Part shown: positions 62,423 to 64,000 of the stretch, piece after piece | How the letters are laid out: each line of letters starts with the position of its first letter | Position numbering within the stretch: the first letter of the stretch is position 1 | Assembly: GCF_004363005.1 (NCBI RefSeq) | Contig: NZ_SNYH01000002.1 | Location: 558,001 to 622,000 of the forward strand | Direction of reading: 5' to 3' | Length of the DNA stretch: 64,000 bases | Source: Tenacibaculum caenipelagi | GTDB taxonomy: Bacteria > Bacteroidota > Bacteroidia > Flavobacteriales > Flavobacteriaceae | The notes under the pieces: generated by a model | Told to the model about the DNA's origin: nothing | Seen by the model: the letters and a program-made list of their open reading frames with translations, nothing else | The model's database searches: none | Translations under genes and position numbers: made by a program

Positions 62423-63625
62423 TTAGAAATGAATATCTACTTGCAATCGGTACATTAATTGGTTTCTATCCGTTGGAATATCTAAGTAACTAACATCGGT
62501 TTGTACTTTTAATTTATGTCCAACTATGTATTTTGATAGCCCTAATGTATATTGGTTTTCAATACCTTTTCCTGTAATGTTTTTGTCCAACGCAATATTA
62601 GTATAACGTCCTGTTACTTCCCAGTTTTTAGCAAATAAATATCCTGATTGAAGATTTAATCCGCTTCCTACTTGTACCACATCTCCTGTTGGAGTTCCAT
62701 CTGAGTTTTTTGCAATAGGATCTTTGGCATCTCTATAGGCATATTCACCCATAAAAGAAAAACCTTTGTACTTAAACATTGCGTCGGCAAATATAGTTGT
62801 AATATTTGTTTCGTAATATCCTATATCATTTACCATGTATGAACCTTGGTTACTTCTGTTTTTAACAGCATTATTGTTAAAATCGTAACTAGTACCTATG
62901 GCAAGTTTAGGCGTTTGTTCTCTTTTTAAATCACCTCCTTTATAATCACCTCCACTTTGAAAATTACCAAAAGGTAAAAATTCTAAACGAGCGGTATATT
63001 GATGTCCTCCAAGATTTCCTTCTGTAACATTTCTTCCTTCACCTTGAGCAAAAGAAAATGCTTCACGAACGATAAACTTATCAGATAAGTTAAAATGGTG
63101 TCTTAATTGTAGCCCCATATCTCTATCGATATTAAACCTTTTGTTCAATAAAGATCGGTCAACAAGTTGCATGTTTGCTGAAGAAATAACACGCTCACGG
63201 TTACCTGGTAGTTTAGTTTGTCCAAACCACAGTTCAAAATTTTGATGAAAATTCCACTTTACAACGGCATCTAAAATATATCTTGGGGCATTTCCAGTGT
63301 GTTCTGATGCTCCACTAATATCTTTATTAGATAAGCCAAGTTCTAATTTGTATTTTAATTTAGGTGAAAGCACAAACCCGTCAAATTTTAAACGGGCTCT
63401 TCTTACAAGCATTGATGAGGATGGATTGTATAATCCTTCTTTGTTAGAATCCCATTCAGCAGTAGCCAAAAATTGTACTCTAGCCCCCATGTTCATAGAC
63501 CATGTGCTATCTTTTCCTATTAGGTTAAATAACCCTTTACCAAATTTTGGAGAGTTGGTTTGCTGTGCATTTGTATATGAAAATACAAACATACTTACTA
63601 TGGTAAGTGCTGTTTTACAGTTCAT
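62423..63625 (-). CDS. Phosphate-selective porin (OprP/OprO family)
   Basis: 400 residues with signal peptide MNCKTALTIVSMFVFSYTNAQQ. It is a 16-strand barrel of the OprO/OprP phosphate/pyrophosphate porin family; seen are the opening WSMNMGARVQFLATAEWDSN, the strand-loop RARLKFDGFVLSPKLKYKLELGLSNKD, and the closing MYRLQVDIHF strand. It likely lets phosphate through the outer membrane, and with the PiT transporter gives a full uptake route. It is upstream of the PiT gene on the same strand, with a separate Pho-box-like element. Confidence 0.92.
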   Translation of the reverse strand: MNCKTALTIVSMFVFSYTNAQQTNSPKFGKGLFNLIGKDSTWSMNMGARVQFLATAEWDSNKEGLYNPSSSMLVRRARLKFDGFVLSPKLKYKLELGLSNKDISGASEHTGNAPRYILDAVVKWNFHQNFELWFGQTKLPGNRERVISSANMQLVDRSLLNKRFNIDRDMGLQLRHHFNLSDKFIVREAFSFAQGEGRNVTEGNLGGHQYTARLEFLPFGNFQSGGDYKGGDLKREQTPKLAIGTSYDFNNNAVKNRSNQGSYMVNDIGYYETNITTIFADAMFKYKGFSFMGEYAYRDAKDPIAKNSDGTPTGDVVQVGSGLNLQSGYLFAKNWEVTGRYTNIALDKNITGKGIENQYTLGLSKYIVGHKLKVQTDVSYLDIPTDRNQLMYRLQVDIHF

Positions 63626-63671
63626 TAGAATGTTGTTATTAGTTTTTGTCGCGGCAAATAACTAACTCTTA

Positions 63672-63688
63672 TGTTAAGTTAGTGTTAA
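63672..63688 (-). promoter_or_regulatory. Pho-box-like direct repeat upstream of the phosphate porin
   Basis: On the minus strand TTAACA-N5-TTAACA, the hexamers being exact and 11 bases apart, 47 bases before the porin start codon. It shares the 11-mer TAACATAAGAG with the element upstream of the PiT transporter. No clear -7 element was found between it and the gene. Confidence 0.6.
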
Positions 63689-63693
63689 TTGAA

Positions 63694-63726
63694 TATTAAA
63701 AAACTGCCTTGATTTTAAGGCAGTTT
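63694..63726 (-). terminator. Terminator of the gene upstream of the porin
   Basis: AAACTGCCTT (63701-63710) and AAGGCAGTTT (63717-63726) form a perfect 10-base stem with loop GATTTT; on the minus strand a T-run follows. It ends the transcript of the gene at 63887-64000, 161 bases after its stop, so the porin has a separate promoter. Confidence 0.85.
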
Positions 63727-63886
63727 GGTGAGTCAAATAAATAGTCGACAAAAACTAATAAATTTATTATGACTGTATATCCTCAAGTCGAGGCAAGTCA
63801 AAATTACTGGCTTTTTCCGATATTAATATTAAGTGTAATTTAATAAACTGTTACCAAGGTAAACTTTAAGTTAACTTGAAAGTATG

Positions 63887-64000
63887 CTATATATAGTCTG
63901 CTATTTTCTTTGGGCCTTCTAAAACAGTTCGTACAATTTGCATGGTTCCATTTTCATTTGTGATCAAATGCCATTTAATAAGGGTAATGGTATTGTTTTC
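63887..64000 (-). CDS. C-terminal end of an unrecognised protein
   Basis: The minus strand is open from the right edge to TAG at 63887-63889, giving the last 37 residues (ENNTITLIKWHLITNENG through IADYI). The composition is protein-like, with a hydrophobic strand followed by a charged helix, and a terminator lies downstream. No family was recognised, and the start is outside the window. Between it and the terminator (63727-63886) nothing else was seen. Confidence 0.65.
   Translation of the reverse strand, partial: ENNTITLIKWHLITNENGTMQIVRTVLEGPKKIADYI

Larger units (their letters stand above)
63636..63761. repeat. Widely spaced 16-base inverted repeat in the porin leader region
   Basis: TTATTAGTTTTTGTCG (63636-63651) and CGACAAAAACTAATAA (63746-63761) are exact reverse complements, 94 bases apart. 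The interval contains the Pho-box-like repeat and a terminator hairpin. The left arm lies 11 bases upstream of the porin start codon. Confidence 0.6.

Noticed and set aside
1-64000. tRNA genes, rRNA genes, CRISPR arrays, IS elements and prophage
   Set aside because: The intergenic gaps are short and none contains a cloverleaf, spaced repeats, transposase or integrase; none was found by eye.

Overview
The window is A+T-rich chromosomal DNA of a marine-type member of the Flavobacteriaceae (Bacteroidota). The evidence is sequence-based: promoters with the Bacteroidota -7 element TAnnTTTG and no Shine-Dalgarno sequences, a SprA-type 2374-residue type IX secretion translocon, S46 dipeptidyl-peptidase, DUF4271, DUF4296 and DUF2911 proteins, a clade II nitrous oxide reductase cluster, and the conserved neighbourhood maeB-ruvA-sprA-gcvH-vanZ-tonB. 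A Tenacibaculum/Polaribacter-like genus is a reasonable guess, but it is a guess. No tRNA, rRNA, CRISPR array, insertion sequence or prophage was seen; coding density is high and no gene looks broken.

Region 1 (1-10855) is the right part of an aryl-polyene/flexirubin-type pigment lipid cluster read on the + strand with touching or overlapping genes. It holds an outer-membrane barrel fragment, a FabZ-like hot-dog dehydratase, a GT2-DUF2062 fusion, a very large MMPL exporter fused to a PlsC acyltransferase and a decayed methyltransferase-like tail, a phytoene-desaturase-like FAD enzyme, a JmjC-like cupin, a C45 Ntn-hydrolase lipoprotein and a PaaK-like adenylate-forming enzyme. A convergent AsmA-like protein closes it. 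Region 2 (13.5-18.5 kb) has queG, two tandem Aer-type PAS proteins and the maeB malic enzyme-phosphotransacetylase. Region 3 (18.5-29.3 kb) is ruvA, sprA, gcvH, vanZ, two TonB paralogues and a hexapeptide N-acetyltransferase. Region 4 (29.3-40.7 kb) is housekeeping and envelope: a candidate small RNA, a membrane GT2, an S46 peptidase, hemD with DUF4271, a polyprenol-phosphate mannosyltransferase operon with dihydroorotase, an epimerase, tyrS, and a 65-residue cysteine-rich protein.

Region 5 (40.8-50.5 kb) is an N2O-respiration island: a palindromic control region, a fasciclin lipoprotein, a cytochrome c lipoprotein, Sec-type lipoprotein NosZ, an unknown membrane protein, NosL, NosD, NosF, NosY, then a small copper-associated CxxxC protein and an OprC/NosA-like copper TonB receptor. 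The genes fit together as electron delivery, reductase, copper-centre assembly and copper import. Region 6 (50.5-60 kb) has a DUF2911 protein, a small barrel protein, an orphan methyltransferase-like protein, a leuS with an unusual internal insertion, two unknown envelope proteins, a GNAT/FemAB-like protein and tesB. Region 7 (60-64 kb) is a phosphate-uptake pair (PiT transporter with a PhoU-like tail, OprP/O-type porin), each preceded by an 11-bp-spaced Pho-box-like direct repeat, then the 3' end of an unrecognised gene.

Most interesting for a second look: the insertion in LeuS, the Aer-type flavin PAS pair without any chemoreceptor partner, the decayed methyltransferase tail on the MMPL-PlsC protein, the candidate small RNA at 29408-29482, the control region of the nos operon, and the Pho-box-like repeats.
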